Part shown: positions 21,507 to 21,540 of the stretch, one piece after another
Position numbering within the stretch: position 1 is the stretch's first letter
How the letters are laid out: every line of letters starts with the position of its first letter
DNA from: DASRDB01 sp035652815
GTDB taxonomy: Bacteria > Chloroflexota > Ktedonobacteria > Ktedonobacterales > Ktedonobacteraceae
Direction of reading: 5' to 3'
Length of the DNA stretch: 21,540 nt
Assembly: GCA_035652815.1 (NCBI GenBank)
Contig: DASRDB010000021.1
Span: forward strand, 1-21,540
Translations under genes and position numbers: made by a program
The notes under the pieces: generated by a model
Databases searched by the model: none
Told to the model about the DNA's origin: nothing
The model's input: only the letters and a program-made list of their open reading frames with translations

Positions 21507-21532
21507 CCGCCCGCCAGAGCGGGCGGCAACTG
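21501..21532. repeat. second GC-rich hairpin overlapping the 48-base palindrome
   Basis: CAGTTGCCGCCCGC (21501-21514) pairs perfectly with 21519-21532 around a 4-base loop. It shares CAGTTG with the preceding palindrome. It reaches almost to the window end, so further copies may lie beyond. No gene is seen between 21323 and 21540 apart from these and the promoter at 21321-21350. Confidence 0.88.
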
Positions 21533-21540
21533 CTTTAGTG

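Overview
The window most resembles a chromosomal segment from the phylum Chloroflexota, probably the Ktedonobacteria. This is an inference from gene content and protein style: a fused heme A synthase/heme O synthase, a CxxC-x17-CxxC zinc-ribbon protein, a Rad50-like ATPase next to a NurA nuclease, WD40 proteins, and many interspersed palindromes. No rRNA or tRNA gene is present to confirm it. Coding regions look moderately GC-rich and intergenic regions are clearly AT-richer. Many promoters fit the ordinary TTGACA/TATAAT pattern with 16-18 base spacing. No CRISPR array, prophage or transposase gene was seen.

Layout, left to right. 1-625 is poorly coding: the tail of a gene cut by the window edge, a weak ORF and a possible gene remnant. 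626-931 (+) is a small zinc-ribbon protein closed by a clear terminator. 1402-6185 (+) holds two tandem full-length RelA/SpoT homologues 29 bases apart. The first keeps the ppGpp hydrolase residues but has altered nucleotide-binding positions in its synthetase; the second keeps the synthetase but has lost the HD hydrolase residues. 6313-7524 (-) is a sigma-70 family factor with its own consensus promoter. 7861-9005 (-) is a DedA membrane protein coupled to a small membrane protein. 9135-9917 (+) is dut plus a short J-domain protein, apparently started from a leaderless promoter. 9994-10389 (+) is a Gly/Gln-rich protein under a palindromic operator.

10494-17019 (-) is a co-directional run: Rad50/SbcC-like ATPase, NurA nuclease, CpXC zinc protein, MogA/MoaB-type molybdopterin enzyme and a seven-bladed WD40 protein. 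Most spacings are short or overlapping. The Rad50-NurA pair lacks both usual partners (Mre11/SbcD and HerA) in this window, and its apical hook is atypical.

17131-20716 is a cytochrome oxidase biogenesis locus: ctaG (-) diverges from a ctaA-ctaB fusion (+) followed by a SCO1/SenC copper chaperone (+). Back-to-back promoters sit between the two arms. The right end carries a small acidic-tailed protein (-) resembling the C-terminal part of Rpn/PD-(D/E)XK transposase-like proteins.

A family of near-perfect palindromes with cores like CACCCGCAAGGGG and CTCTAC recurs at 1055, 9061 (one arm only), 10416 and 20802. The 20802 copy lies in a composite bracketed by 17-base inverted ends. Two unrelated palindromes lie between the convergent genes at 6186-6312, and two overlapping GC-rich ones lie at 21459-21532. 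The best leads for new biology are the reciprocal erosion of the Rel pair and the Rad50-NurA unit with its downstream genes.
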